Below, piece after piece: positions 34,248-43,658 of a DNA stretch of 64,000 bases. Both the position numbers and the translations under genes were made by a program. Source of the DNA: Anaerosoma tenue (GTDB taxonomy: Bacteria > Actinomycetota > Coriobacteriia > Anaerosomatales > Anaerosomataceae); assembly GCF_023161965.1 (NCBI RefSeq), contig NZ_JALNTY010000001.1:788501-852500 (forward strand). The letters are read 5' to 3'. The notes below the pieces were generated by a model that searched no databases, had not been told where the DNA came from, and worked only from the letters and a program-made list of their open reading frames with translations. Each line of letters begins with the position of its first letter. Positions within the stretch are counted from its first letter, which is position 1.

Positions 34248-35294
34248 TCACCGCTCCGTGGACACGTATCGTGAGAGGGCATTCTTCCATGGGAGCGACA
34301 CTTCGCCAGACTCGATCGAGCGTGAGCCGAGCATGGTCTCGATCTGGACAGCCAACCATCTCGAGTGCTTCTCAGCGCCCCGCGTGTTCAGGTGCGTCCC
34401 ATCATAGAAGTCCGTGGCGTAATCGAGTCCGAAGTCATCAGTGAAGTCCTCGGCGTTCAGGATTCGCACTGAAGGGTAATCCTCGGCTAGATCAGCGCTG
34501 AATCCTTCCATCCATTCATCATGCAGGTGTGGACGGGAGCTCGGACTGACGAACAGCAGAACCTCAGCCTCTGCCGCGTGGGCCCGCTCGATGATTCGTG
34601 AGACGTACTCGTAGTTCTCCTCGTACAGCGTGTCGTCGTATGGCTTACGGGTGCTCGAGACCACCTGCGCCTCCACCCTGTCCGTGCTACGGAAGCCAAG
34701 GTACAAGTTGTCTCGCGTCCGGGTCCACTTCGCCGGATCGAAATCGGAACGTCGCAGCTCTGACCAACGCGAATGGAACTTCTCCAGGGGAATCAGATAC
34801 CTTGTCCACTCGGTACTCGGAAGCGCTTCAACCACAAGCCGCAGCTTCGCCTCACCGAGCGGCATCATCGTGAGACTGCTGTTCTTCTGGATCTCGGTGA
34901 ACTCGTGATTCTGACGGCTCAGCATGCGGAGCTCCAGAACCACGAGATCAGGCGATTGGGTCGTGAGCGCCTCCTCGAGATGCCAGTAGGTGAACAAGAG
35001 GGTTTGCGCAGAGCCAGACAGATCGTACGAGCGAATACCGGTCTCCTCCCAGATGATCACCGGATTGATGTTGGAGTGCACCGGCGAGGCGCCCAGGAAG
35101 AGCACCTCGACCGACCCCGCCGGAAGGCTTTCGTACTGCGCCCAGACCAGGTCACGGTCGTAGCGTGGGGTCATGATGAACTGCAGCGCCGCCATCAACA
35201 GCGTCAAGAGCGCAAGGAACAGGACCGGCCTTGCGAATCGACGGATCTTAGAACCGGAAGTAGACGAAGTCTGCCGCATTGTAGGTGCCTCCAT
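34248..35294 (-). CDS. SGNH-like protein, probable acyltransferase partner of the MBOAT protein
   Basis: A 348-residue protein with one N-terminal helix (PVLFLALLTLLMAALQFI, about 23-40) and an outer SGNH/AlgJ-DltD-like domain. The nucleophile-type motif is FLGASPVHSNINP near residue 66 and the C-terminal Asp/His pair is FYDGTHLNTRGAEKHS near residue 312. The gene overlaps the MBOAT gene by 47 bases (32 if the second Met is used), so the two are almost surely co-expressed. Such pairs O-acetylate or otherwise acylate exopolysaccharide; substrate unknown. Confidence 0.72.
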   Translation of the reverse strand: MEAPTMRQTSSTSGSKIRRFARPVLFLALLTLLMAALQFIMTPRYDRDLVWAQYESLPAGSVEVLFLGASPVHSNINPVIIWEETGIRSYDLSGSAQTLLFTYWHLEEALTTQSPDLVVLELRMLSRQNHEFTEIQKNSSLTMMPLGEAKLRLVVEALPSTEWTRYLIPLEKFHSRWSELRRSDFDPAKWTRTRDNLYLGFRSTDRVEAQVVSSTRKPYDDTLYEENYEYVSRIIERAHAAEAEVLLFVSPSSRPHLHDEWMEGFSADLAEDYPSVRILNAEDFTDDFGLDYATDFYDGTHLNTRGAEKHSRWLAVQIETMLGSRSIESGEVSLPWKNALSRYVSTER

Positions 35295-36783
35295 AGTGGC
35301 CGAACACCACTACCACGAGAATCAGGCCATAGTAGACGAGCCAGCGGAACAGCAGGTGCTGACGGTTGAAGTGTAAGAGCAGGTCGTAGCGGAGCGACAG
35401 CCAGTCGGTGATCCACACCACACCGATCGATGCGAGCGCCACCAACAAGTCAGCGTAGCCGAGTCCCTGCTTGAGCAACGTGCCGTCAGTGAAGATCCAG
35501 ACGGTGGGGATGAACATTCGCGGCACTATATACGCCGCGTCAGCGAGCGAGTCGGCCCGAAAGAAGACCCACGCGAAAGTGATCAATCCGAAGGTCAGGA
35601 CCGTTTGAGTGACTCGATGAGCGAATGTCGATCGGTCCACTCTCATGAAGTCGAGCACTCGCTGACGCACCGGCGCCAACAACTCCCCGGTGATCATATA
35701 GAGCCCGTTCAGCGCGCCCCAGATGATAAAAGTCAGGCCTGCTCCGTGCCAGATCCCGGAAACCAGGAACACGGCCATGACGTTGATGTAGCGCCGACGT
35801 ACTCCCCTGCGGCTCCCGCCCAACGGGATGTAGATGTAGTCGCGCAACCAGTCCATCAAGGAGATGTGCCACCGGCGCCAGAAGTCGCGGACATCACGAG
35901 CAAAGTACGGTGCCCGGAAGTTCAGGGGGAGATCCACCCCGAACAGCCGGGCCGAGCCGCGGACGATGTCGGTGTAACCCGAGAAGTCGCAGTAGAGCTG
36001 GATAGCGAAGAACACCGCGGCCACTGAGAACAGCAAACCATCGACGACGCCAGAATGGTCGTAGGGATTGTCGAAGACCGTGTTGACGAACACTGCGATA
36101 CGGTCAGCGACCATGAGTTTCTTGAAGAAGCCCCGGCCGATGAGAAGCAGACCCGACTGCATCTTGGAGGCGTCGAATCGGTGCTTCTCCTTGAGCTGCT
36201 GAAGAAGCACATGCGCCCTGGTGATGGGACCCGCAGTGACCACCGGGAAGAACATGACGGCCAGCGCGTAGTAGAACGGATTGCGCTCGGGGGTCACAAC
36301 GCCGCGATATACATCCACCAAGTAGGCGATCGTCTGGAAGGTCCAGAAGGAGATGCCGATCGGCAGCGCAAGTTGCAGCACAGGCAGACTGACCGGGGCA
36401 GGCAGGATCTGGAGGAAGCCATTGCCAAGCTCGGACAGGAAGCCCAGGTACTTGAAGACGATCAAGGCCCCGACCACGGGAATGATCCCCACAGTGAGCA
36501 AGATCCTGTCTCGTGCTCCCGGCGGCGCGTCGGCACGCGCTGAACCACGCGCGCCGATCACCCGGCCGATCACATAGGTGTACGCCGTCACCGCGATGAG
36601 GACCCAGAACCATCGTGGCGAAAGCGCCAGATAGAACAACGCGCTGAGACTCAGCAGCCATGCCGTCCGGGTCCTCACCCCGGGAAGAGCGAAGTACACG
36701 ACGACCGCGAGTGCGAGGAAGGCCAGGTACGCGATACTGGCAAACTGCATCAAGCCCGTAAACCCCTCGAAGAACTGCAGCAC
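35248..36783 (-). CDS. MBOAT family membrane O-acyltransferase (AlgI-like)
   Basis: A 511-residue polytopic protein with AlgI hallmarks: LPIGISFWTFQTIAYLVDVYRG, FFPVVTAGPITRA, FSGYTDIVRGSARLFGVDLPLNF, YIPLGGSRRG and the catalytic His in FLVSGIWHGAGLTFIIWG near residue 344. It carries acyl groups across the membrane for transfer to glycans by a partner such as the SGNH protein encoded next. The GTG start has GGAGG six bases upstream. Divergent from the ABC exporter gene. Confidence 0.92.
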   Translation of the reverse strand: MLQFFEGFTGLMQFASIAYLAFLALAVVVYFALPGVRTRTAWLLSLSALFYLALSPRWFWVLIAVTAYTYVIGRVIGARGSARADAPPGARDRILLTVGIIPVVGALIVFKYLGFLSELGNGFLQILPAPVSLPVLQLALPIGISFWTFQTIAYLVDVYRGVVTPERNPFYYALAVMFFPVVTAGPITRAHVLLQQLKEKHRFDASKMQSGLLLIGRGFFKKLMVADRIAVFVNTVFDNPYDHSGVVDGLLFSVAAVFFAIQLYCDFSGYTDIVRGSARLFGVDLPLNFRAPYFARDVRDFWRRWHISLMDWLRDYIYIPLGGSRRGVRRRYINVMAVFLVSGIWHGAGLTFIIWGALNGLYMITGELLAPVRQRVLDFMRVDRSTFAHRVTQTVLTFGLITFAWVFFRADSLADAAYIVPRMFIPTVWIFTDGTLLKQGLGYADLLVALASIGVVWITDWLSLRYDLLLHFNRQHLLFRWLVYYGLILVVVVFGHYGGTYNAADFVYFRF

Positions 36784-36972
36784 GCATCGCCTCCATCTTG
36801 CGGGTTCCTGGCATCACCAGCATGGACACTCGAGACCTGTCAGCAGAGATGAGGCGGTCATTGCGCTGGCATGCACCCGAGCGCCTCGCCGCGCTAGATT
36901 CTCACTCCCGATACCCGAGCGCAACTCGTGGAAGCCCGGGCACCGCCGCGGGCCAGCGAGAACGACGCCGTC

Positions 36973-36993
36973 CTCTCACGTATACTGTGAGAG
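36973..36993 (+). promoter_or_regulatory. Inverted repeat around a -10 box upstream of the ABC exporter
   Basis: Perfect 7-base inverted repeat CTCTCAC (36973-36979) / GTGAGAG (36987-36993) whose 7-base centre contains TATACT (36981-36986), a good -10 hexamer. Lies about 35 bases before the GTG start of the exporter gene. A protein bound here would block the promoter. No clear -35 element was found. Confidence 0.4.
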
Positions 36994-37024
36994 CATTTCA
37001 TGCCCCCACCATTAGGATCAGCCA

Positions 37025-38878
37025 GTGCCCAGCAGGATCATCCACTCGATCAACGAGTACCTCCGCATCAACGCCATCCGGCGGATGCTCCGCATAGTCG
37101 ATGTCACCCGCATCGAGGTCACAGGACTCGTGATCTTCGCCGTGCTCTTCGCAATCTTCGAAGGCATCGGCATCTCGCTGCTGCTTCCCATCCTCCAGTT
37201 CGCCGAGAGCGGCGGCGCATCGGCTTTCCAGGGATCAGGTTTCATATGGGAGGCACTCGACCGATTCATGGTCGTCCTGGGGCTACCGGTGACACTCCCC
37301 GTCTTGCTCGCCCTGGCCTTCCTGCCGATCCTTATGCGCCAGGTGGTCTTCTACTTCAAGACATGGTACTCGGCCGTGGTCTCCAGCCGCATCGGCATCC
37401 GGATGCGGATGCAGACGCTCGACACTGTACTCGACGCCGACCCGGAGTTCTTTGGACGCCACTCTGTGGGCAAGCTCGTCAACGTGCTGATCACCCAGAC
37501 CAATGCGGCCGGAACGGCGATCCTCAACGTGATCGGACTGCTATCGGTGGGGCTTCTGATGGCGCTCTACATGGCGATCCTCCTCGCAATCTCGGCCCCC
37601 TTGACGCTCGTGACACTAGTGTTCGCGCTTGTGGTGTCTCGCCTGATCAAGACGATCATCCGTCATATCCGCGAATTCGCCGTCGAATCCGCAGCGATCA
37701 GCCAGGAGATGATGGGCAAGATCGTGGAGCGCATGGGCCTCATGCCCCTGATCAAGCTCCGCGATATGAAACGTCATGAGTCGGAGAACATCCGCGAGTA
37801 CTCCGAGGAGATGCGCCAGCTCGGCATCAAGAAGTCCCGCCTAGGAGCGCGCATCGAGGTCACGACCGACCCGCTTCTCATGCTCTCGGTCTTCATCACG
37901 CTCTACATCGGCATCAGCGTGCTGGGGATGACACTCGCCGAGCTTGGCCTCGTCGTGTTCGTGCTGAGCCGCCTGAACGCCAAGATCAAGGAGTTCAACA
38001 ACGGCCGGCAGGAGATCTCCAAGAACATCGCTGGCCTGCTGCTCGTGCAGCAGACGGCCGAGGAGGCCGAGCGCTCCAACCGCATCATGAGCGGACCCGT
38101 GCCCTTCGAAGGGCTGCGGCAGGAGCTGGCGCTCGCCGATGTGTCGTTCGACTACCCCGACTCATACAACGCAGAGGGCAAGATGCTTTCGGCCGGCAAG
38201 CAGGTGTTGCGCGGCATCTCGCTCGAGATCCCCGCCGGCTCCTTCACCGCGCTCGTGGGACGCTCTGGGGCCGGCAAGTCGACTCTCGTGGAACTGCTGC
38301 CGCGGCTGCGGGACGCCACGAGCGGCACCATCACGTACGACGGCACCGACATCCGCGACTTCAATGTCGGCTCGCTCCGCAAGGGGATCGGCTACCTCAC
38401 GCAGCAGGCCATGCTGTTCAATGACACGGTGCGGGCGAACCTGGTCTACGGTCTCGACACCGAGCCGACCGAAGAGCAGGTCCGCGACGCACTCGAAAGG
38501 GCCTACGCAACCTTCGTCTACGACTTGCCCAACGGCCTCGACACACACCTGGGCGACCAGGGCGTGCGCTTCTCGGGCGGCGAGCGCCAACGGATAGGCC
38601 TGGCGCGCGTCCTGCTTGCCGACAGCAGCGTCCTCATCCTCGATGAGCCCACAAGCGCACTGGACTCGGAGTCTGAGGCGTACATCCAGAAGGCGCTGTC
38701 AGAACTGCACGGAACCAAGACCGTCATCGTGATCGCCCATCGACTAGCCACCGTGATCAAGGCCGACCAGTTGCTGCTCATCGACGACGGGCGCATCGTG
38801 GAACGCGGCACTCACGAGGAGCTCGTCGCCATGGGCGAGACCTATCAGAAGCTGTTCGAGACGCAGCTGCTCGCGTAG
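37025..38878 (+). CDS. ABC exporter, fused membrane and ATPase domains (MsbA-like)
   Basis: A 617-residue half-transporter. The N-terminal six-helix exporter domain covers about residues 1-330. The ATPase has Walker A ALVGRSGAGKSTLVELL near residue 412, the Q-loop YLTQQAMLFND, the signature RFSGGERQRIGLARVLL, Walker B VLILDEPTSALD and the H-loop IVIAHRLATV. It probably exports lipid-linked glycan or another lipid as a homodimer. The GTG start has AGGA seven bases upstream. Alone on the plus strand within minus-strand glycan genes. Confidence 0.93.
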   Translation: MPSRIIHSINEYLRINAIRRMLRIVDVTRIEVTGLVIFAVLFAIFEGIGISLLLPILQFAESGGASAFQGSGFIWEALDRFMVVLGLPVTLPVLLALAFLPILMRQVVFYFKTWYSAVVSSRIGIRMRMQTLDTVLDADPEFFGRHSVGKLVNVLITQTNAAGTAILNVIGLLSVGLLMALYMAILLAISAPLTLVTLVFALVVSRLIKTIIRHIREFAVESAAISQEMMGKIVERMGLMPLIKLRDMKRHESENIREYSEEMRQLGIKKSRLGARIEVTTDPLLMLSVFITLYIGISVLGMTLAELGLVVFVLSRLNAKIKEFNNGRQEISKNIAGLLLVQQTAEEAERSNRIMSGPVPFEGLRQELALADVSFDYPDSYNAEGKMLSAGKQVLRGISLEIPAGSFTALVGRSGAGKSTLVELLPRLRDATSGTITYDGTDIRDFNVGSLRKGIGYLTQQAMLFNDTVRANLVYGLDTEPTEEQVRDALERAYATFVYDLPNGLDTHLGDQGVRFSGGERQRIGLARVLLADSSVLILDEPTSALDSESEAYIQKALSELHGTKTVIVIAHRLATVIKADQLLLIDDGRIVERGTHEELVAMGETYQKLFETQLLA

Positions 38879-38887
38879 GGACCGGGA

Positions 38888-39166
38888 CTACCTGGCGCTC
38901 TCCTCTGCCACCCGCTCCAGGGGCTCCGAATAGCGCGCAGCCGAATCTGAGCGATCGAACTCGGACACGACATGCTGACCGGGTACCGGCAGATTCCCTT
39001 TCTGCCACTGGGTATGCAGGCGCTCCAGCGCGGCAACGGTACCGACCGTGTCGTCGGGGTACACCGCCCTCGGCAACGCTCGTGCGCGGCCCCCACACTC
39101 CTGTCCCGCGCGATCTAGAACAGTATCACCTAGGAGCCTCCCTGCCCCGAAAAGCCCTCGAGGCCC
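38888..39166 (-). pseudogene. Relic of a glycosyltransferase C-terminus
   Basis: Directly after the TAG stop of the glycosyltransferase at 39167, the same frame stays open for 92 codons. The last 60 residues (LPRAVYPDDTVGTVAALERL..., VPGQHVVSEFDRSDSAARYSE, PLERVAEE) read like the end of a GT-B glycosyltransferase. No start codon, ribosome site or donor-site domain precedes it. Best reading is a decayed gene or deletion scar; a short expressed protein from the TTG at 39076 cannot be ruled out. This is the only feature in this 288-base gap. Confidence 0.42.
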
Positions 39167-40330
39167 CTACCGGGATGCGCCGTCCAACACCCTCCCCACC
39201 TCGCGCAGCACGATCTCGAACCGAGCATCCCAGGAGTTCTCGCGGGCATATTCGAGTCGGCTCTCGATCTCCCCTGACGAGGATCCCAGGCCATCGAGCA
39301 ATCTCCGCAGCCGTTCACAGAACTCGTAGCGTTCGCAGAGATCCACCGGCGCCTTCATCGCTTCTAGCTCCGGCCAGCGTATCGCTACGACCGGCAATCC
39401 TGCTGCAAGGTACTCGTAGACTTTGATGGGATGGATCGCGTCCACCATCGTGCTGCGCACGAACGGCACGATTCCGACATCGCAATGGCGCATATAGCCA
39501 GGAACGCCCGCGTACGGTCGGCTGCCGAGGAGATGCACATTGCCGAGTCCTTCGACGGCCTTGGTCACACGCGCCGACTCCGGCCCCAGCAGCACGAACG
39601 ACACGTCAGGCAGCTCGCGGGCACACTCGGCTAATAGCGCGGCGTCGAACCAGTACTCCATCGCACCTACGTACAGCACACGCGGCCCGGGAATCGAGGC
39701 CAGGTCGGTCGGCTCGGCTACATCAACGTCGAAGCGTTCGAACTCCACGCCGTTCGGCAGATGCACGACGTTGGCGAAGCGTTGCGCGAGGCGATCGCGC
39801 ACCGAGGAGGCCACCGCAAAGATAACGTCTGCGGCGGCAAGCGCTGCTTCTTCGAGTTCACGCAGCGATTCGGGCACGTTCTCGAACGCGGTGGCGTCGT
39901 CAGCGACACGCACGACGCGACATCCCGCCTGAAGACGCTCAGCGAGCGGCTGGTAGATGGGGTTGGTGAGCCAAACGAGGTCAGGAGCGTCGAACCCGCG
40001 TCTTCGGAGCATCCGGTACGCGCTCGGCACTGTCAGCCTCACGCTCGTACGCGCCACCCCACGCGAGCGCAGTAGTGGGAGCGGAGCAGGAGGCAGCAGC
40101 GCCATCGGGTTGTAGTAGGTGAGTCGTCCGTAGTCGAGCGGACCGGCTCGCCACGAGCGCATGCGGACCTCAAAGTCCCGCTTGACCGGATGGACGACGT
40201 GCAGAGGTGATAGCGGGTGTGAGAGCCACATCGCGTCCCAGTCGTGCGCGAGCAGACGTGCCGCATAGTGATGGCTGCCCACACGGAACGCGCTCTCGTA
40301 CGGGAGCGACTCGAGGAGAACGGCTCTCAC
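39167..40330 (-). CDS. Glycosyltransferase (GT-B fold, family 4-like)
   Basis: A 387-residue protein with GSHHYAARLLAHDWDAMWL at the start, VVHLPNGVEFERFD, VLYVGAMEYWFDAALLAECARELPDVSFVLLGP, and a donor-site segment MRHCDVGIVPFVRSTMVDAIHPIKVYEYLAAGLPVVAI. The latter resembles glycosyltransferases whose EX7E motif is altered (PIKVYEYLA). The GTG start overlaps the heparinase-like stop (GTGA). Sugar specificity unknown. Confidence 0.85.
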   Translation of the reverse strand: MRAVLLESLPYESAFRVGSHHYAARLLAHDWDAMWLSHPLSPLHVVHPVKRDFEVRMRSWRAGPLDYGRLTYYNPMALLPPAPLPLLRSRGVARTSVRLTVPSAYRMLRRRGFDAPDLVWLTNPIYQPLAERLQAGCRVVRVADDATAFENVPESLRELEEAALAAADVIFAVASSVRDRLAQRFANVVHLPNGVEFERFDVDVAEPTDLASIPGPRVLYVGAMEYWFDAALLAECARELPDVSFVLLGPESARVTKAVEGLGNVHLLGSRPYAGVPGYMRHCDVGIVPFVRSTMVDAIHPIKVYEYLAAGLPVVAIRWPELEAMKAPVDLCERYEFCERLRRLLDGLGSSSGEIESRLEYARENSWDARFEIVLREVGRVLDGASR

Positions 40331-42456
40331 TGCGCACCACGCTCATCGCTCTCGCGCCAACCGTAGCCCGGCGAGAACGACGGAGTTGCCTGCGTATCCG
40401 GAGGCAGCAACTCGACGCCTGAATCCTCAGCCCAGTCGGTCACCACGACCTGACCTTCGTCGAACTCTACAAGTCGCCAGACCCGCACCCCATAGCCGTC
40501 GTGATACCCAGCGAACCCCTGGTCCCCGAAGTAGACGCACCGCGCCGCCGGATCGTCCAGACGGAAGACGTCGAAGTCCAGCGACGCGGGCTCGCGACCG
40601 GCAATGCGCGGCGCGTTGTGCGCGTGTACGGACCGATACCGATTACGTCGCTCAGGTAGCGGCGTGTAGACGTAGCTGCCCGGATCGCTCGCCTCGAGAC
40701 GCCCGTCGACCTCGAGCACGATACCGAGTTGATCGTTGTGCGCATGTCCACCGCGGCCACCCTGACCTACCGCCCCGCACCGCACCGCACAGTATGCGCG
40801 ATCACCCCGGAAGACGTACAGACCGAACGCCGGATAGCCACAAAGACTCGGAAACGGTGAGGCATGCTCCGTGCCGAGAGAGAAACGCTGTACCACACGC
40901 CTTCCCGCACCAAGGTCCTCGCACACCTGCACCGCGCGATCAAAATCGGCTCGGTCACCGATGCGTACCTGCCCAGCCACGTCCCGCTCCGCCACAGGGT
41001 CCAGCCGCCCCCCTGCCAAGCTCACCACAAGATGCCGGTCGACCCACCGGTCCTCACGCTCCGCGAGGTCGTGGCGCGCCACTAGGCCCGCGACCGCCGC
41101 AATCACGTGCCGATGGTCGCGCTGCTCTTCAAGCCAGTAGCGCGAGTCGGGCTCACCGTCCATGCCACGCAGGTTCTCATAGCGCGCCTTCGCTTCTCCG
41201 AGCGTGTCCCACCGATATCGCACACCCATCTTGAGCAGTCGGCCACTATCGGCATCCCCGATCTGTGGATCGCACCCGCACGCCATCGCGCTATCGCGCA
41301 CGAACTCCGCCATGCGTTCCAGACGGGCCACCGTCGCAGAGGGCACAGCCTCCGTCCCTTCGATCCTCACGATGAGCGCGATCGCCCAGACCGCCATCTC
41401 GGCTGCAAGGCGATGGTAGCCCGTGGATGCCTCGAAGCTCGTCCCTTCATCGTGAAACTGAGCTTCGATCTCAACGAGCACGGCAGCGGACGCGAACGCC
41501 CACCACTCACCAGTCTCTCCGGTTCGCGGCAGATATGCCGCACAGAACAGCAAGCCGACGAGGTCAGCGAGATAGTGATTGCCGCGGAACTCATCATCGC
41601 CTTCCAGGTTCCCCCGGACATGCCGCCCGTGTTCTAGAACCGAGCGCTCGAAGACGTCCTCGAACCCGTCGTCGAACTCCATGCCCGCAGCCCGGAAGAG
41701 CTCGTATGCCATGAGCCAGTTCGTTATTCGGATACCCACGTCCATTGCGCACGCCCAGTTCACGCCGAACCGGGGCGGGTTCGTTGCGATGAAGTCGAGC
41801 ACCTGATCACGAAACTCACGGGCAAGGTCGTCGCGCTCTCCAGCATCGGACCACGCGGCCAGCAGCGCCATCTGTGGGAGGTGATGGCAGCGTGCCAGCT
41901 CCCACGGCACCTTGATATCGGCACCGCGATCGGGCGCCGCCACGATGTCACGGTACCAGGTGCCCTCGTCCCATCGGTAGCCGGACTTGATGTCGAGGTA
42001 CCAGTCGATGGGCTCGTGAACCTCGCTTACGAGCGCCCATATCCGCCTGCTTTCCTCCAGGTTCGCCGCCGTGACTCGCCCAGTCAGCCATGAGCCGGAG
42101 CGAGCGGCCACCAGAGGTGCTCCCTGCTGGAACACCACGCCCTCGAGCCCGCGGCATCGCATGCCGTGGCGCACGTGCGTCCAGCCGGAGCCGAGCACGT
42201 CGAAACGGTGCGCCATGTACTCCTCACAGACCGGCTCGAGCCACTCAGTCCCCGACACGCGCGAGGGTACTGATACCAGCAACCGAGCGAGCGGCCCTTC
42301 GGGTGCCTTCGCTGCGTACGTTGTCGCGTTCGCGTCCGCCCGTCGCTGCTCACTGTCACGACTGGCGGCGCCTAGGCGCTTGAGCGCCTTCGCGCACACC
42401 ACCCTGAGCGGCAACTCGCGCAGACGATGCAGGATGTAGGCGGGACGTGGGATCAC
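40327..42456 (-). CDS. Heparinase II/III-fold protein
   Basis: A 709-residue protein. The N-terminal half is helical, with FEASTGYHRLAAEMAVWAIAL of the alpha/alpha-toroid. The C-terminal half carries the family hallmark GGHAHNDQLGIVLEVDGR...DPGSYVYTP and RYRSVHAHNAPRI near residues 570-620. The family includes polysaccharide lyases; members inside exopolysaccharide clusters may trim or modify the polymer. No signal peptide is evident, so a cytoplasmic or membrane-side role is possible. GTGA overlaps at both ends put it in one unit with two glycosyltransferases. Confidence 0.85.
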   Translation of the reverse strand: MIPRPAYILHRLRELPLRVVCAKALKRLGAASRDSEQRRADANATTYAAKAPEGPLARLLVSVPSRVSGTEWLEPVCEEYMAHRFDVLGSGWTHVRHGMRCRGLEGVVFQQGAPLVAARSGSWLTGRVTAANLEESRRIWALVSEVHEPIDWYLDIKSGYRWDEGTWYRDIVAAPDRGADIKVPWELARCHHLPQMALLAAWSDAGERDDLAREFRDQVLDFIATNPPRFGVNWACAMDVGIRITNWLMAYELFRAAGMEFDDGFEDVFERSVLEHGRHVRGNLEGDDEFRGNHYLADLVGLLFCAAYLPRTGETGEWWAFASAAVLVEIEAQFHDEGTSFEASTGYHRLAAEMAVWAIALIVRIEGTEAVPSATVARLERMAEFVRDSAMACGCDPQIGDADSGRLLKMGVRYRWDTLGEAKARYENLRGMDGEPDSRYWLEEQRDHRHVIAAVAGLVARHDLAEREDRWVDRHLVVSLAGGRLDPVAERDVAGQVRIGDRADFDRAVQVCEDLGAGRRVVQRFSLGTEHASPFPSLCGYPAFGLYVFRGDRAYCAVRCGAVGQGGRGGHAHNDQLGIVLEVDGRLEASDPGSYVYTPLPERRNRYRSVHAHNAPRIAGREPASLDFDVFRLDDPAARCVYFGDQGFAGYHDGYGVRVWRLVEFDEGQVVVTDWAEDSGVELLPPDTQATPSFSPGYGWRESDERGAQ

Positions 42457-43658
42457 TTGGCGCCGCCGTCGTTCACACGCAACCCCTCGTACATTGCGAT
42501 GAGCCGACCTGACTCAACCCCCCAGTTATAGCGCTTCTCGGCAAGACGCCGAGCCCGCCGACCCATCCGGTATCTTGACTCCGCATCACCGATGAGCGTT
42601 GCGAGTGCAGATTCAATCGAGTCCTCGTCGGCCGGATCGAACACAACGCCGACTCCTTGTCCGGCAACCACATCATGCAATCCCGGGAAGTCGCTCGATG
42701 CTACCGGGACACCAGCCATCAGGTATGCCCACAGCTTGTTCGGCGCGGCGTAGTAGTTGTTGAGAGAGATGTCCTCGTAGATGACGACGCCGACATCCGC
42801 GCCGCACGCATACGAGTGAAGTTCGCCAGGTGCTATGTGTCCCATGAAGTGGACTCGGTCGAGCACACCCGCATCGGCGGCAGCCTGACGCATGGGTTCA
42901 CCCAGAGGACCCGAGCCCTGGATGACGACGTGTACGCCAGGAATCCGCGCCGCGGCGCGCACAAGCCGCTCAAGCGCACGCCCGACAATGAGGATTCCCT
43001 GGTAGAGGACGATGGGCGAGCCCTCGCCAATATCCAGCTCGTCTCTGAGACGATCGGATCCTGACAAGGGCTCAATCTCAGGAAGGTTGAGGAGGGTCTC
43101 GAAAGGCACACCGTAACGCTCGCTCAGCAAACGCGCACGAATCCCGTTTGCGGCGATGCAGAGGTCGCAGCGAGGAATCCAGCGACTCTCCACGCGGCTC
43201 CAATGTGCTTGCGCGAATCTGCCCCTAGCGTGACCTCGAATCTGTTCCAGGAAGAGTTCGTGGGCATCATAGACCAGTCTCGCGTTCGCCGCGCGGGCCA
43301 CCGCTCCGCCTGCAGGCAGCGTATCGGTATCGTGGCAGTGCACGACATCGGGAGACTCACGAACGGCAGCGGCAATGAGCGCACGGTTGCGACGACGCAT
43401 CTCTGTGAGCTTCCCGAGCAAGTCGCCCGGAGGTGAGGATGTTGCATCGGCCACGCGTCTGATCGTGTAGCCGTCGCGAACCTCGACCTCGGGCAGACCT
43501 TCGCCTCGCAGGCACACCACGGTGACCCTCCAATTCGCCGAGGCGAGCGTCATGACTTCCTTCATCACGCGAGAATCAGCAGTGAAGTCGTTCAGGAGAA
43601 GCATGACGACGTGCTGCCTGCGGCCGACGTGTCCGCGCTCACACGCCACGCGACTCAT
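42453..43658 (-). CDS. Glycosyltransferase family 4
   Basis: A 401-residue GT-B protein: MLLLNDFTADSRVMKEVMTLAS (start), DVVHCHDTDTLPAGGAVARAANARLVYDAHELFLEQI, IVLYQGILIVGRALERLVRAA, and NNYYAAPNKLWAYLMAGVPVASSDFPGL at the donor site. Similar in build to the proteins at 43639 and 47124, suggesting duplication within the cluster. The start overlaps the preceding gene by 20 bases. Confidence 0.88.
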   Translation of the reverse strand: MSRVACERGHVGRRQHVVMLLLNDFTADSRVMKEVMTLASANWRVTVVCLRGEGLPEVEVRDGYTIRRVADATSSPPGDLLGKLTEMRRRNRALIAAAVRESPDVVHCHDTDTLPAGGAVARAANARLVYDAHELFLEQIRGHARGRFAQAHWSRVESRWIPRCDLCIAANGIRARLLSERYGVPFETLLNLPEIEPLSGSDRLRDELDIGEGSPIVLYQGILIVGRALERLVRAAARIPGVHVVIQGSGPLGEPMRQAAADAGVLDRVHFMGHIAPGELHSYACGADVGVVIYEDISLNNYYAAPNKLWAYLMAGVPVASSDFPGLHDVVAGQGVGVVFDPADEDSIESALATLIGDAESRYRMGRRARRLAEKRYNWGVESGRLIAMYEGLRVNDGGAK

